40,471 bases of DNA from Tolypothrix sp. FACHB-123 (GCF_014697075.1 NZ_JACJRE010000065.1:1-40471); one strand, 5' to 3'; numbered from the stretch's first letter, positions 1 to 9,597 are shown. Notes: generated from the sequence alone by a model not told the origin. Numbers and translations are program-made.

Positions 1-341
1 TTTTATTTGTTTTATTTATCATTGCCGGAATTTTTACAATTATCAATGTCATTTTGAAATCTCTCTTAGTTTTTATTAGGAAATAAGATGCGTTTCCCCT
101 AGATTATGGTGCAGCCGGACTATTTGATTTACAACAACAAGGTAGCCTCACAGGTAATCAGTTAGTCGTAGCGGCGATTGTTTTGACATTGTTTCTACCC
201 TGTGTTGCTCAATTGCAAATGCTAATTAAAGAACGGGGCGCAAAAATTACAACTGCGATCGTATTATTTATTTTCCCCTTTGCTTTTTTGATGGGATATC
301 TTGTCAACCTTGGCTTAACCTTCTTTGGAGTGCAATTTTAA
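1..341 (+). pseudogene. feoB: feoB 3' part, probably disrupted (ferrous iron permease)
   Basis: Codons 87-338, stop TAA at 339-341, encode the C-terminal membrane part of a FeoB-type Fe(II) transporter: the segment DYGAAGLFDLQQQG, then LTLFLPCVAQLQMLIKERG, then a last hydrophobic helix. In the family the DYGAAGLF motif normally follows 'GFLRR'; here the matching 'atgcgtttcccc' (88-99) is out of frame with what follows, and an in-frame TAA lies at 84-86. Bases 3-83 encode another hydrophobic, FeoB-like stretch in that same frame, but it does not run into the motif as expected. This suggests a frameshift and/or deletion in feoB. The window edge hides the rest, so a sequencing error or a second, degenerate copy cannot be excluded. 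feoA follows one base after the stop. Confidence 0.55.
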
Positions 342-342
342 G

Positions 343-564
343 ATGAACGCCTTACCAACAGTCAAAATTGGTCAACCACAAACGGTAGTTTGTTTGCAAA
401 CTGAAGATGATGCAATTTTACACAAGCTCATGGCATTCGGTATTTTACCAGGTAGTAATTTAGTGCTAGAGCAACGCTTTCCATCCTACATCATCACAGT
501 TGGCAGAACCCGCACCGCTTTGGATCAGGAAACAGCCCAAAGTATTTTTGTGAAATCGTGTTAA
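343..564 (+). CDS. feoA: FeoA-domain protein
   Basis: The product is 73 residues, the usual size for FeoA, a small SH3-fold cytosolic partner of FeoB. The family pattern is visible: a leading beta-strand with 'VKIGQPQTVV', then the glycine-rich turn 'KLMAFGILPGSNLVLEQRFPS' region, and a final strand. The ATG at 343 is chosen over a TTG at 325 because 325-341 belongs to the feoB end; the two genes are one base apart and so should be co-transcribed. In known systems FeoA supports Fe(II) uptake by FeoB. If feoB upstream is really broken, this gene is left without its normal partner here. The nearby tonB/exbBD locus makes the region an iron-acquisition cluster. Confidence 0.85.
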   Translation: MNALPTVKIGQPQTVVCLQTEDDAILHKLMAFGILPGSNLVLEQRFPSYIITVGRTRTALDQETAQSIFVKSC

Positions 565-575
565 ATCTCTGCGTT

Positions 576-612
576 CTCTGCGGTTCAACCAATGATCATT
601 TAAACCGCAGAG
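576..612. terminator. Perfect 10-bp inverted repeat between feoA and tonB
   Basis: Arms ctctgcggtt (576-585) and aaccgcagag (603-612) are perfectly complementary around a 17-nt loop, just after the feoA stop and between two converging genes. An A-run follows on the plus strand and no good T-run is seen on either exit side, so a bidirectional stop signal is plausible but not certain; it could also be a dispersed repeat. Confidence 0.45.
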
Positions 613-673
613 AAAAAAGCGATCGCACAGAATAAAAAATCAAAATTTCCTATTCAAGAATGTACCAGAGAGT

Positions 674-699
674 GTTGGCTGAGCGCAGTCGAAGCCAAC
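674..699. repeat. Short hairpin repeat of the gttggct...agccaac family
   Basis: Arms gttggct (674-680) and agccaac (693-699) enclose 'gagcgcagtcga'. Related hairpins with the core 'tgagcg.agtcg' occur at 27359-27388 and 39252-39305, so this is a dispersed cyanobacterial hairpin element. Confidence 0.6.
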
Positions 700-730
700 A
701 AAGTAGCGTGAGCGAAGGAGAAGGGCACAC

Positions 731-2416
731 CTACGGTGTTGTTGTACTCGGACTAGGTGCAGCAGTAGGAGTAGACTGACGACTACGACGCAGAGCATCC
801 CGCAAACGACTACCACTATCCGACGCTGGCGCAGATGGTTTCAAAGTCCGCCGCCGTCTTCTCAATAAATTTTGCGTTGTTTGTCCTGATGTTCTCACAT
901 CCGCTGTCACTTCCCGCGATCGCCGTCGCAGACGATTACTCAAAGAATTTTCCGAACTTTGTACCCTTGTTGGTGTCGCTTCTGTAGTGTTGGTACGCCG
1001 CAATCTCCGGTTAATTCTGGATTCTGTACTGTTAGTAGCACTTTGCTCCCTTTGTCTTGTTGATCTGACAGGAACATCGTTACCTCCAGAAGTCGCTGCT
1101 TCTAAACGCCGTCTGCGTCTTGGTGTTTCTTGACTAGAATTGTTGTTAGAAGAGGCTGCTGCTGTTTCTCTCTGTCTTTCACGTTCTTGGCGTTCCTGTT
1201 GCTGCTTCCTGACTTGGCTATGGCGACGCGAACCTTGGATCGCATACTCTGTAGCTATCTGTACTCCTTGTCTCCCTCTCTCAGAAGGCTTCAGTTTCCA
1301 GTTTCTAGCTTGGCGTAGGTGTTCTTCATCTAATTCTCTATCGCCACTGGAACCAAGTAATCTCACATTAGTAACATTACCATTTACATCAGTATCAACA
1401 GCTACGTTTACTCTGCCTTCTGCCTTGCGCCGTCTGGCTCTATCTGAGTATCTAACATTACACTCTTGACAAGCGGCGCGACCATCACCGCCACGCCGAG
1501 AATTACCTTCTCCATCTCCATTACTAGGTAACTTCGGGGTTGTAGGTGCAGTAGCTATAGGTACTCCGCCATTACCACCATTGCCATTACCAACACCAGA
1601 ACCATTGCCGTTACCAATACCAGAACCAGAACCGCTACCGACACCGGAACCATTGCCGTTACCAATACCAGAACCAGAACCGCTACCAATACCAGTACCT
1701 GTTCCTGTACCAGAACCACCAATACTGCCAGAACCGTTACCAGTTAAGACGGATGTTCCACCGCCGCCGCCACCGCCGCCACCCCCAGGTGTACCATTTC
1801 CTGGTGTTGACTGACTTGCTTGAGAATCTCTAATTCCGCGTAGAGTATCGCGTAACTTACTACTGGAACTTGTGTTAGATAAAGCAACAGATTTGTCTAC
1901 GGGTTTTTCTGGAGCGTTGTTAACTGGTTTTGGGGCTATATTTGTTGCGGTTGTTTCTGGCTGAACTTGAGTTTTCAGCGGTTCGATAGGTTTTTTTAAG
2001 TTTTCAACCAACTTTTGGATAGGTGGCTCTGGTACCACAGGTTTAGGGGGAGGTAATTCCACCTTGGCTGGAAGGGGAACTGGCTGTACCGGATTTTCAG
2101 GTTTGATAATACTTTCAGTTTTGGGGTTACTTGTAGAACTTGCCAGAATTTCTGTTTTTTCTTGGATTGCCAACTTTTGAGGAGACTTCTCCGGCTTTGG
2201 TTCTTCTTCTAACTTTTTCTCTTCGGGGGTGTCAAGAATTGTAAACTCGATAGGTTCCTCTTCCAGAGGGGACACTCTAGAGAAATAATTACCAATCCCA
2301 GAAGCGAGTACCGCTACATGGAAGCCGAGGGAACCAATTAGACTCAGAACCAAAAAACCTTTAAGCGCCTTTGTTTCTTTCTCGCGCTGCTCGAAAGTAG
2401 TGCCGGAGAAGCTCAT
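731..2416 (-). CDS. tonB: TonB-family energy transducer with Gly-rich linker and Arg-rich tail
   Basis: This protein of about 561 residues should link the inner-membrane proton motor ExbB-ExbD to outer-membrane siderophore receptors. Residues 20-42 form one membrane helix carrying a His (H33) placed like the essential His of TonB. Then come an acidic/Pro-rich stretch (about 50-180), a Gly/Ser/Asn linker (about 213-276) and a C-terminal TonB domain (about 316-395) that begins with a Cys-x-x-Cys pair (C316, C319). The last ~165 residues are a long Arg/Gln/Ser-rich tail, which is unusual because classical TonB ends at its domain. The ATG at 2416 is preferred to a TTG at 2467 because it gives the usual short cytosolic N-terminus; no clear Shine-Dalgarno is seen for either. 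The divergent exbB-exbD operon starts 300 bp away, supporting the assignment. Confidence 0.85.
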   Translation of the reverse strand: MSFSGTTFEQREKETKALKGFLVLSLIGSLGFHVAVLASGIGNYFSRVSPLEEEPIEFTILDTPEEKKLEEEPKPEKSPQKLAIQEKTEILASSTSNPKTESIIKPENPVQPVPLPAKVELPPPKPVVPEPPIQKLVENLKKPIEPLKTQVQPETTATNIAPKPVNNAPEKPVDKSVALSNTSSSSKLRDTLRGIRDSQASQSTPGNGTPGGGGGGGGGGTSVLTGNGSGSIGGSGTGTGTGIGSGSGSGIGNGNGSGVGSGSGSGIGNGNGSGVGNGNGGNGGVPIATAPTTPKLPSNGDGEGNSRRGGDGRAACQECNVRYSDRARRRKAEGRVNVAVDTDVNGNVTNVRLLGSSGDRELDEEHLRQARNWKLKPSERGRQGVQIATEYAIQGSRRHSQVRKQQQERQERERQRETAAASSNNNSSQETPRRRRRLEAATSGGNDVPVRSTRQREQSATNSTESRINRRLRRTNTTEATPTRVQSSENSLSNRLRRRSREVTADVRTSGQTTQNLLRRRRRTLKPSAPASDSGSRLRDALRRSRQSTPTAAPSPSTTTP

Positions 2417-2720
2417 AAGTATGTTGCTAGATATTCTCACTAAAAAGGTTAAAGTGTCCTGGAGCAAAAGTCAATCAATCTCTGTAAATATCCTGACTAT
2501 TACTTTTGCGTTAGTTTTCAACTATGACATCGTGTCAGGCATCAAGCTAGAACAATTGGATTAATCCTACTTGAATAATCAATGCGTTTTCTGTCATTAT
2601 ACTTTCACATCAAGTTGAGAAGTATTTGCAGTATTCTATAATTCTCAATTGAGAGTAGATCTCAATTTGACCAAAAACTTACAGCATCAGCATATTCATT
2701 GAAATTAAACCAAAGGATCT
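2417..2720. promoter_or_regulatory. Divergent tonB / exbB control region with operator-like palindrome
   Basis: This AT-rich gap holds the divergent promoters. At 2644-2653 lies the palindrome ctcaattgag, and a half-site copy, ctcaattt, follows at about 2661-2668. An AT-rich dyad next to iron genes could bind a Fur-type repressor, but it does not match the classical GATAAT hexamer array, so the regulator is unknown. I could not place -10 and -35 boxes with confidence. Confidence 0.35.
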
Positions 2721-3377
2721 ATGGGGATAAAACAGTTATTCAGCGCAGGTGGCGTGGTAATGTGGCCTCTGCTGGCGTTCTCTATTGTGGCGGTAGCTTT
2801 GATTGTTGAGCGGGTGCGGTTTTGGTATCGAATCAATACCCGCCAAAGCAAGGTGGTGCGAGAAATTCTCAATCTCTACCGGATGGATAATGTGGTGGGA
2901 GCAATCGAAAAATCCCGTCAGAATGCGAATTTACCGATTCCCCGAATTTTCCTAGCTGCTTTGGAATTGGAAGAACCGACACCAGAAGAGTTTCGCTTGG
3001 CCTTGGAAAGTGAAGCGCAAGCAGAATTACCGATTATTAAGCGTTTTAACACAATTTTTGACACAATTATCGGTCTTTCACCATTATTTGGCTTGTTAGG
3101 AACGGTGCTAGGTTTGATTGTTTCATTCGCTTCTCTCAATCTTGGTGATGTTGGCGGGACAAAAACCGCAGGTGTGACATCGGGGATCAGCGAAGCACTG
3201 GTTTCCACAGCGTCTGGCTTAATTGTGGCAATTTTCACCCTGTTCTTTGCTAATTCTTTTCGCGGACTAGCTCAACGTCAAACTGGATTGATTCAGGAAT
3301 ATGGTGGGCAATTAGAGCTGTTATATCGCCGTCGTTACGAACGAGGAGGAGAAAAAGTTTATGCGTCTACCAGATGA
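2721..3377 (+). CDS. exbB: ExbB / MotA-TolQ-ExbB proton channel family protein
   Basis: The 218-residue product is the pentameric proton-channel subunit that powers TonB. A first membrane helix lies at about residues 10-28, a cytosolic segment follows, and two further helices lie near 110-135 and 150-175. The motif 'FNTIFDTIIGLSPLFGLLGTVLGL' region is diagnostic of the MotA/TolQ/ExbB domain, with conserved Gly-Thr-Val. ATG 2721 follows an AAAGGA ribosome site by a few bases. The exbD start lies inside the last 17 bases of this gene, so translation is coupled. It is divergent from tonB, as in other cyanobacterial TonB loci; TolQ is the alternative, but the TonB neighbour favours ExbB. Confidence 0.9.
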   Translation: MGIKQLFSAGGVVMWPLLAFSIVAVALIVERVRFWYRINTRQSKVVREILNLYRMDNVVGAIEKSRQNANLPIPRIFLAALELEEPTPEEFRLALESEAQAELPIIKRFNTIFDTIIGLSPLFGLLGTVLGLIVSFASLNLGDVGGTKTAGVTSGISEALVSTASGLIVAIFTLFFANSFRGLAQRQTGLIQEYGGQLELLYRRRYERGGEKVYASTR

Positions 3378-3765
3378 AGCGGATATTCCAGCACAGATAA
3401 ATATTGTGCCGATGATTGACGTAATATTTGCGATTTTGACGTTTTTCATCATGTCCACCCTATTTCTGACGCGCCAAGAAGGATTACCCGTCAATTTACC
3501 CCAAGCTTCAACTTCGCAACAGTCGCAAGTACCCAGCAAAATTACTGTAACAGTAGAAGCTAACGGCAAAATTAGCTTGAATAAACAGCCGACAACGGTT
3601 GATGTACTAGCTGAACAGCTACGGGGAATGGTTGGTTCCACCCCAGACACGATTGTAGTGATTAACGCCGATCGTCAAGTGGAACATGGGGAGATTGTCA
3701 CGATTATGGATCAAGTGCGTCAGGTTAAGGGTGCAAGGTTAGCGATCGCCACACAAAAGCCTTAA
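3361..3765 (+). CDS. exbD: ExbD / TolR family protein
   Basis: The 134-residue protein has one N-terminal membrane helix (about 18-36) and a periplasmic domain. The helix begins 'VPMIDVIFAILTFF' with Asp20, the single conserved proton-path acidic residue of ExbD/TolR. The C-terminal part, 'DTIVVINADRQVEHGEIVTIMDQVR', matches the periplasmic ExbD fold. It starts inside exbB with a strong GAGGAG ribosome site about 10 bases upstream. With ExbB it should form the motor that energises the TonB protein encoded divergently. A 22-bp perfect palindrome lies 13 bases after the stop and may end the operon. Confidence 0.9.
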   Translation: MRLPDEADIPAQINIVPMIDVIFAILTFFIMSTLFLTRQEGLPVNLPQASTSQQSQVPSKITVTVEANGKISLNKQPTTVDVLAEQLRGMVGSTPDTIVVINADRQVEHGEIVTIMDQVRQVKGARLAIATQKP

Positions 3766-3777
3766 GTTTAATCATCC

Positions 3778-3799
3778 CCCCAACTAAATTTAGTTGGGG
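3778..3799. terminator. 22-bp perfect palindrome downstream of exbD
   Basis: Arms ccccaactaaa (3778-3788) and tttagttgggg (3789-3799) are exact complements with no extra loop bases. The position right after exbD suggests a transcription end, although only a short AT stretch follows; it may also be a dispersed palindromic repeat. Confidence 0.5.
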
Positions 3800-3915
3800 A
3801 ATTCCTGTGTCTGAGCGAGTTTTGCCCAGTTTTGATAAAGCAATTTTGAAGAATCCGCGATCGCCCCTTGCATTTACTGATTTAGCTGTTAATATGGGCG
3901 CATATACAGAACACC

Positions 3916-3965
3916 TTATACCGAACCTAACTTATCGTCTGTCGTTATACCGAACCTAAATTATC
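3916..3965. repeat. Direct repeat, two 21-nt copies 29 bases apart
   Basis: 'ttataccgaacctaa' plus 'cttatc' or 'attatc' occurs at 3916-3936 and 3945-3965, with 20 of 21 bases identical. No gene is seen in 3766-4145; this stretch holds only palindromes and repeats. Confidence 0.7.
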
Positions 3966-4003
3966 CTCTTGTGTTTTCTCAAGAAACATGAACCGCAGCA
4001 AAA

Positions 4004-4025
4004 ACCCCCAATAGGGGGTATTTTT
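4004..4025 (+). terminator. Rho-independent terminator-like hairpin
   Basis: accccc (4004-4009) pairs with gggggt (4014-4019) over a 4-nt loop and is followed by a T-run at 4021-4025. There is no close upstream plus-strand gene except exbD 240 bp away, so it may back up that operon's end or belong to a lost gene. Confidence 0.5.
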
Positions 4026-4063
4026 ATGGCTGTTGATTGTTAACCGTGAACCATCAACAGTCA

Positions 4064-4126
4064 GTAGGGGCGGGTTTATGGAAGATCTTCATGAATCAGT
4101 GAGGATATCTGTGAACCCGCCCGTAC
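4064..4126. repeat. 63-bp palindrome-ended element, copy 1
   Basis: The left end gtaggggcgggttta and the right end tgaacccgcccgtac are inverted copies matching at 13 of 15 positions. A second copy of exactly the same length lies at 33028-33090. The arms and the 'gtgaggatat' segment are conserved, while a 20-nt stretch in the middle differs. Both copies are embedded in caacagt-type heptamers. This looks like a tiny MITE-like or REP-like element; no transposase is present in the window. Confidence 0.7.
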
Positions 4127-4145
4127 AAAAGTCAACAGTCAACAA

Positions 4146-4526
4146 TCAAAGTTTTAAACTCCAAGCCGCAAAGGCTAAAGCACCCCAACCAGCAATAAAA
4201 GCTGCACCTCCCAAAGGTGCAATTGCTCCCAAAGATTTAACACCAGTTAAACTCAAGGCGTACAAACTCCCGGAGAATATGGCAATACCGAGAATAAACA
4301 ACCAACCACTGGCTATGAGGGTAGAGGGTGGCGACTCGGTGCGGCTTAGTAGTAATCCTACTAATAACAGTGCGAGAGCATGGTACATTTGATACCTAGC
4401 ACCAATATCAAAAATCTCCAGCGATCGCTCGCTGATTTTGTCCCGTAAAGCATGAGCACCAAAGGCACCAGCGGCAACAGATAAACCGCCTAAAATGGCA
4501 GCTATACTTACAAAAATCTGCGTCAT
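4146..4526 (-). CDS. DUF423 family small membrane protein
   Basis: The 126-residue protein has four predicted membrane helices. The N-terminus 'AAILGGLSVAAGAFGAHALRDKI' and the later 'YQMYHALALLLVG' are characteristic of DUF423 (YgdD/YwdK-like), a widespread inner-membrane family of unknown function. The longest open frame starts at 4589, but the ATG at 4526 (MTQIFVS...) gives the standard family N-terminus directly before the first helix. The gene's 3' end lies beside the 63-bp repeat and caacagt units. Function cannot be inferred from context. Confidence 0.8.
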   Translation of the reverse strand: MTQIFVSIAAILGGLSVAAGAFGAHALRDKISERSLEIFDIGARYQMYHALALLLVGLLLSRTESPPSTLIASGWLFILGIAIFSGSLYALSLTGVKSLGAIAPLGGAAFIAGWGALAFAAWSLKL

Positions 4527-4688
4527 TATACTTAGGCGTAGATTGGTGAAGAAGATGTAGGAATGAAAGCAGAAAAAGAAGGGAGACATTACTCTTTCAA
4601 GTTAGCCATTCACGGGAAAATCCCACAAGCAAACATGAAAATCTTTAGCCTCTAGCCTCTAGTCCCTAGCCCCTAGTCCCTGAAACAT

Positions 4689-5174
4689 CTAAATCTCAAA
4701 ATGATATGATACAGTCCCATCTTCGCTGACTTTAAAATTAGCATTGAATTCTTTAGCTTTCTCATCTAAATACTGTCTGGCGGCGATTGCAGGTAATTCT
4801 GATTTTATTGCAAAGCCAAGAAGAGTCATACGCCCTTTATTTTCTTGTAGCATTTGATAAAAAATCGATTGCAGGCGATCGCTCATTTGTTGATTTAAAG
4901 CTTTTTTCTCTTGTCTGCTTTGATGATACAATCCTAAACTGAGCCATCCCCCTAAAATTAAAGTAGGAACGCCAAAAATCAGACCTTGGGTAGCCTCATA
5001 ATTAAGGCGATAAAGACGCGGTTTATTAAGAAATTCTTTCCCTGAGTTACCATCTGCACCTGGGATAGGCTTCAACATATCATGTTTCTGAATTCCTGCT
5101 GAGACTGATATCGTTAAAAACATGAAACCGAGTGTAAGTAGCCAACCAGCAGCTAATTTTTCAGCAGTCTTCAT
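4689..5174 (-). CDS. Two-helix membrane protein of unknown function
   Basis: I do not recognise this family. The 161-residue protein has an N-terminal hydrophobic segment (about 8-27, possibly a membrane anchor or signal peptide), a short loop rich in Pro/Gly/Lys, and a second helix (about 63-82). A soluble tail of about 80 residues follows. The tail contains 'RLQSIFYQMLQENKGRMTLLGFAI' and ends in a short beta-like 'GTVSYHFEI', compatible with a small alpha/beta cytosolic or thylakoid-facing domain. It is on the same strand as ligA, 100 bp downstream of ligA's stop, with caacagt repeats between; co-transcription is possible but not shown. Confidence 0.7.
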   Translation of the reverse strand: MKTAEKLAAGWLLTLGFMFLTISVSAGIQKHDMLKPIPGADGNSGKEFLNKPRLYRLNYEATQGLIFGVPTLILGGWLSLGLYHQSRQEKKALNQQMSDRLQSIFYQMLQENKGRMTLLGFAIKSELPAIAARQYLDEKAKEFNANFKVSEDGTVSYHFEI

Positions 5175-5241
5175 AGTTCGCTCTCTCAGATTTGAACTTT
5201 GCTTGCAATTTTAACTTTAGTTTTGCAAAGCTTCCAATGGT

Positions 5242-5276
5242 TAACACTCAACAGTCAACAGTCAACAGTCAACAAT
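5242..5276. repeat. caacagt heptamer array at the ligA 3' end
   Basis: Three exact caacagt units (5249-5269) are flanked by one variant on each side (taacact, caacaat). The array stops two bases from the ligA stop codon at 5279-5281. It belongs to the short tandemly repeated repetitive (STRR) class known from heterocystous cyanobacteria. Confidence 0.85.
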
Positions 5277-5278
5277 GA

Positions 5279-7330
<2,052 letters not shown>

Positions 7331-7374
7331 TTAGCAAATAAATTTAACGATGTTTTGCTAGTATAGCGACTGAC

Positions 7375-7399
7375 TTTGAGGTTTTGAGCATTCCTCAAA
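7375..7399. other. Small inverted repeat between divergent ligA and GDPD genes
   Basis: tttgagg (7375-7381) pairs with cctcaaa (7393-7399) over an 11-nt loop in the divergent promoter gap. It is a possible operator; nothing else supports this. Confidence 0.3.
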
Positions 7400-7447
7400 A
7401 TAGAGAATCTCATTATAAGAATAACCCTATTATCTAGAATCAGGGCG

Positions 7448-8452
7448 ATGAAGACAATTAAGCAATTTACAGCCCCAATTATTATTGGACACAGAGGCGC
7501 TAGCGGCTACCGTCCAGAACATACATTAGCGGCTTATGAACTCGCAATTGATTTAGGGGCTGATTATATTGAACCCGATTTAGTTGCAACCAAAGATGGT
7601 GTATTAGTTGCGCGTCACGAAAATGAAATTTCCGAAACTACCGATATAGCCCAGCATCCAGAATTTGCTGAACGTCAAACTACTAAGATTATTGATGGGG
7701 AAAGTAAAACAGGCTGGTTTACAGAAGATTTTACCTTAGCAGAACTGAAAACCCTGCGGGCAAAAGAGCGCATTCCCAAAGTGCGATCGCAAAATACAAA
7801 CTATGATGGATTATTTGCAATTCCTACATTCCAAGAAATTATCGATTTAGCTAAAACTAAAAGTATTGCTGTTGGGCGGACTATTGGCATTTATCCAGAA
7901 ACTAAGCACCCAAGTTATTTTCAATCTATCGGATTAGCTTTAGAAGAACCTTTACTATCAATTTTACAAGCTAATGGTTATCAAGGCGCAAATACACCTA
8001 TTTTTATTCAATCTTTTGAAGTTAGCAACCTCAAATATTTAGCTAGTAAAACTGATATACCTTTGGTGCAATTGTTGAATAATACAGGTAAACCCTATGA
8101 TTTTATTGTTCATGGTGATACTAGAATTTATACAGATTTAATCACAAAATCAGGTTTACAAGAAATTGCCGAATATGCACAAGCGATAGGAATTCATAAA
8201 AATTTGCTCGTTCCTATAGATAATAATAAAAAAATGCTGTCTGCAACATCATTACTTAGTGATGCTCATGCAGCGTCTTTACTAGTCCATGCTTGGACAT
8301 TCCGCAATGAAAATTTATTTTTATCCCTCGAATTTCAAGATAATCCCCAACAGGAATATGAGTTATTTTTTAGTTTAGGAGTTGATGGGGTATTTAGTGA
8401 TTTTCCCGATACTGCAAATTTAGTAAAATTACAAAATAGCAATATACAATAA
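7448..8452 (+). CDS. Glycerophosphodiester phosphodiesterase
   Basis: The 334-residue enzyme should hydrolyse glycerophosphodiesters to glycerol-3-phosphate and an alcohol, in lipid turnover or phosphate salvage. The catalytic GDPD signature is present: His15-Arg16-Gly17, the metal ligands Glu42 and Asp44 in 'IEPDLVATKDG', and His57 in 'RHEN'. The long insert after that ('ERQTTKIIDGESKTGWFTEDFTLAEL' region) is typical of the GlpQ-type branch. No signal peptide is seen: the protein begins MKTIKQFTAP and goes straight into the barrel, so it should be cytosolic, unlike periplasmic E. coli GlpQ. A hairpin shared with the convergent downstream gene lies at 8618-8645. Confidence 0.9.
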   Translation: MKTIKQFTAPIIIGHRGASGYRPEHTLAAYELAIDLGADYIEPDLVATKDGVLVARHENEISETTDIAQHPEFAERQTTKIIDGESKTGWFTEDFTLAELKTLRAKERIPKVRSQNTNYDGLFAIPTFQEIIDLAKTKSIAVGRTIGIYPETKHPSYFQSIGLALEEPLLSILQANGYQGANTPIFIQSFEVSNLKYLASKTDIPLVQLLNNTGKPYDFIVHGDTRIYTDLITKSGLQEIAEYAQAIGIHKNLLVPIDNNKKMLSATSLLSDAHAASLLVHAWTFRNENLFLSLEFQDNPQQEYELFFSLGVDGVFSDFPDTANLVKLQNSNIQ

Positions 8453-8617
8453 TAATTTAAAAAAATTAGGGTATGTTTTCGCGTAGCGCACCGCATTATT
8501 AACAATTAAAGGTGCGTTAGCCTACGGGGTAACACACCCTACAAACTAAGCTTAATTAAATTCCCAAATAAAACAAATTTTAAAAAATGCTATTTAAAGT
8601 AATTTAATAATTAATGA

Positions 8618-8645
8618 CACACTCAAAAATAAATATTTGAGTGTG
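8618..8645. terminator. Bidirectional terminator hairpin
   Basis: cacactcaaa (8618-8627) and tttgagtgtg (8636-8645) form a perfect 10-bp stem with an 8-nt loop, placed between converging genes and close to the stop of the minus-strand gene. The preceding 8470-8545 carries a dispersed 'gcgttagcctacgg...acacaccctac' type repeat and no gene. Confidence 0.6.
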
Positions 8646-8658
8646 GATCGATAAGCTT

Positions 8659-9027
8659 TTAAAACTTGCGCATGTTTCTACTAACTGGATCGAAACCAAT
8701 ACTAAATCGAGTGCTTTCATCGTAGTAAGCACCAGTTAAATCGGCTCCATACAACTTGGCATAGTTCAGCTTGGCTCCCCGGAGATTTGCCTCATTGAGC
8801 TTCACGCCGCTTAAATTTGCTCTAGTTAAGTTGGCTTGTGCTAGGTTAGTTCTACTCAAATCTGCTCCCCATAATTTAGCTTTAGCTAAGTTAGCTCCAC
8901 TCAAGTCTGCTCCCCATAAATTGATTCCTGGTAAGTTAGCTGCAATTAATTTGACTTTAGTTAAATGTGCTGCGGGAAAATATCTTTCTCCTCCCGTATA
9001 ACGGCGGATTAATTCTGCTGCGTCCAT
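8659..9027 (-). CDS. Pentapeptide-repeat protein
   Basis: The 122-residue protein carries about 14 tandem A(D/N)LxX pentapeptides (roughly residues 25-100, e.g. 'GADLSGANLAKAKLWGADL'). These fold into a right-handed quadrilateral beta-helix. The short head contains 'LIRRYTGGERYFPAAHLTKV', which is common in cyanobacterial members, and the tail is not repeated. The ATG at 9027 is chosen over upstream codons because AAGGTG lies about 9 bases ahead of it. Members are abundant in cyanobacteria with mostly unknown roles; a few mimic DNA or bind gyrase, which cannot be assumed here. It starts two bases after the stop of the gene at 9030-9332, so the two form an operon. Confidence 0.88.
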   Translation of the reverse strand: MDAAELIRRYTGGERYFPAAHLTKVKLIAANLPGINLWGADLSGANLAKAKLWGADLSRTNLAQANLTRANLSGVKLNEANLRGAKLNYAKLYGADLTGAYYDESTRFSIGFDPVSRNMRKF

Positions 9028-9029
9028 GC

Positions 9030-9332
9030 TTATTTCACCTTTTTCAATAAATAAGAAGTAATTGCTTCCCATTCCTGGTTGAGTTCCCCAGAGAATTCTA
9101 GCTGATTGCTACGTCGATACCAGTAACGAGCATTACTCAAATCCCCTTCTTTGCGATGTAAATAAGCATGAACCCAAGCGCTGTCAACATCACTAGCATT
9201 TTGCACTATTTCATGAGCTTGATTCCAATTACCCTTTTTGTCATAAAACAGTGCTTGTAGAGCTTTCGGTAGAGTTTCTAGGGATAATTGCTGTGTTTCG
9301 ATTAACTGCTGAAATTCGGTTAAGTTTACCAT
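9030..9332 (-). CDS. Small alpha-helical (TPR-like) conserved protein
   Basis: The 100-residue protein has the pattern 'PKALQALFYDKKGNWNQAHEIVQNASDVDSAWVHAYLHRKEGDLSNARYWYRRS'. It has the helix-turn-helix spacing and Ala/Gly/Tyr positions of one or two tetratricopeptide-like hairpins. Similar small proteins with the 'AYLHRKEGD..NA.YWYRR' signature are widespread, but I know no assigned function. It has no signal peptide or membrane helix and is expected to be cytosolic. It is immediately upstream of, and almost touching, the pentapeptide gene, so they are probably co-translated. Downstream of its start lies a divergent gap with a 36-nt palindrome. Confidence 0.75.
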   Translation of the reverse strand: MVNLTEFQQLIETQQLSLETLPKALQALFYDKKGNWNQAHEIVQNASDVDSAWVHAYLHRKEGDLSNARYWYRRSNQLEFSGELNQEWEAITSYLLKKVK

Positions 9333-9437
9333 TGTTTCTCAAACAGTATCAACTCTCTATTTTTAAGATACTGCGTAGTTTGCAACTAATGAAGACTAAT
9401 TGTAATTATTTTATTAATAGCTCTATTCACCAGGTTG

Positions 9438-9473
9438 ACATTGATGTTCTGCTACAAGTAGAAACATCAATGT
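9438..9473. promoter_or_regulatory. 36-nt palindrome in a divergent promoter gap
   Basis: acattgatgtt (9438-9448) and aacatcaatgt (9463-9473) are exact inverted copies, with a further ctac/gtag match inside. It sits between the divergent genes starting at 9332 (-) and 9598 (+), the usual place for an operator; the binding protein is unknown. Confidence 0.4.
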
Positions 9474-9597
9474 TAATAGTTTAAACAGCAGTTTTTATAC
9501 TAAGTTAACTACATAGTTATATTTTCTTAACCACTATCTCAGGAAATATTTGTGCTGAAGAAAGTTAACTGTAACGAGCAAAAATGAGGATAAATTT

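Noticed and set aside
1581-1814. Plus-strand Pro/Glu repeat open frame
   Set aside because: It is the reverse shadow of the Gly-rich linker codons of tonB; no start signal or family.
4033-4392. Plus-strand open frame starting in the 63-bp element
   Set aside because: It runs antisense through the DUF423 gene and begins inside a repeat.
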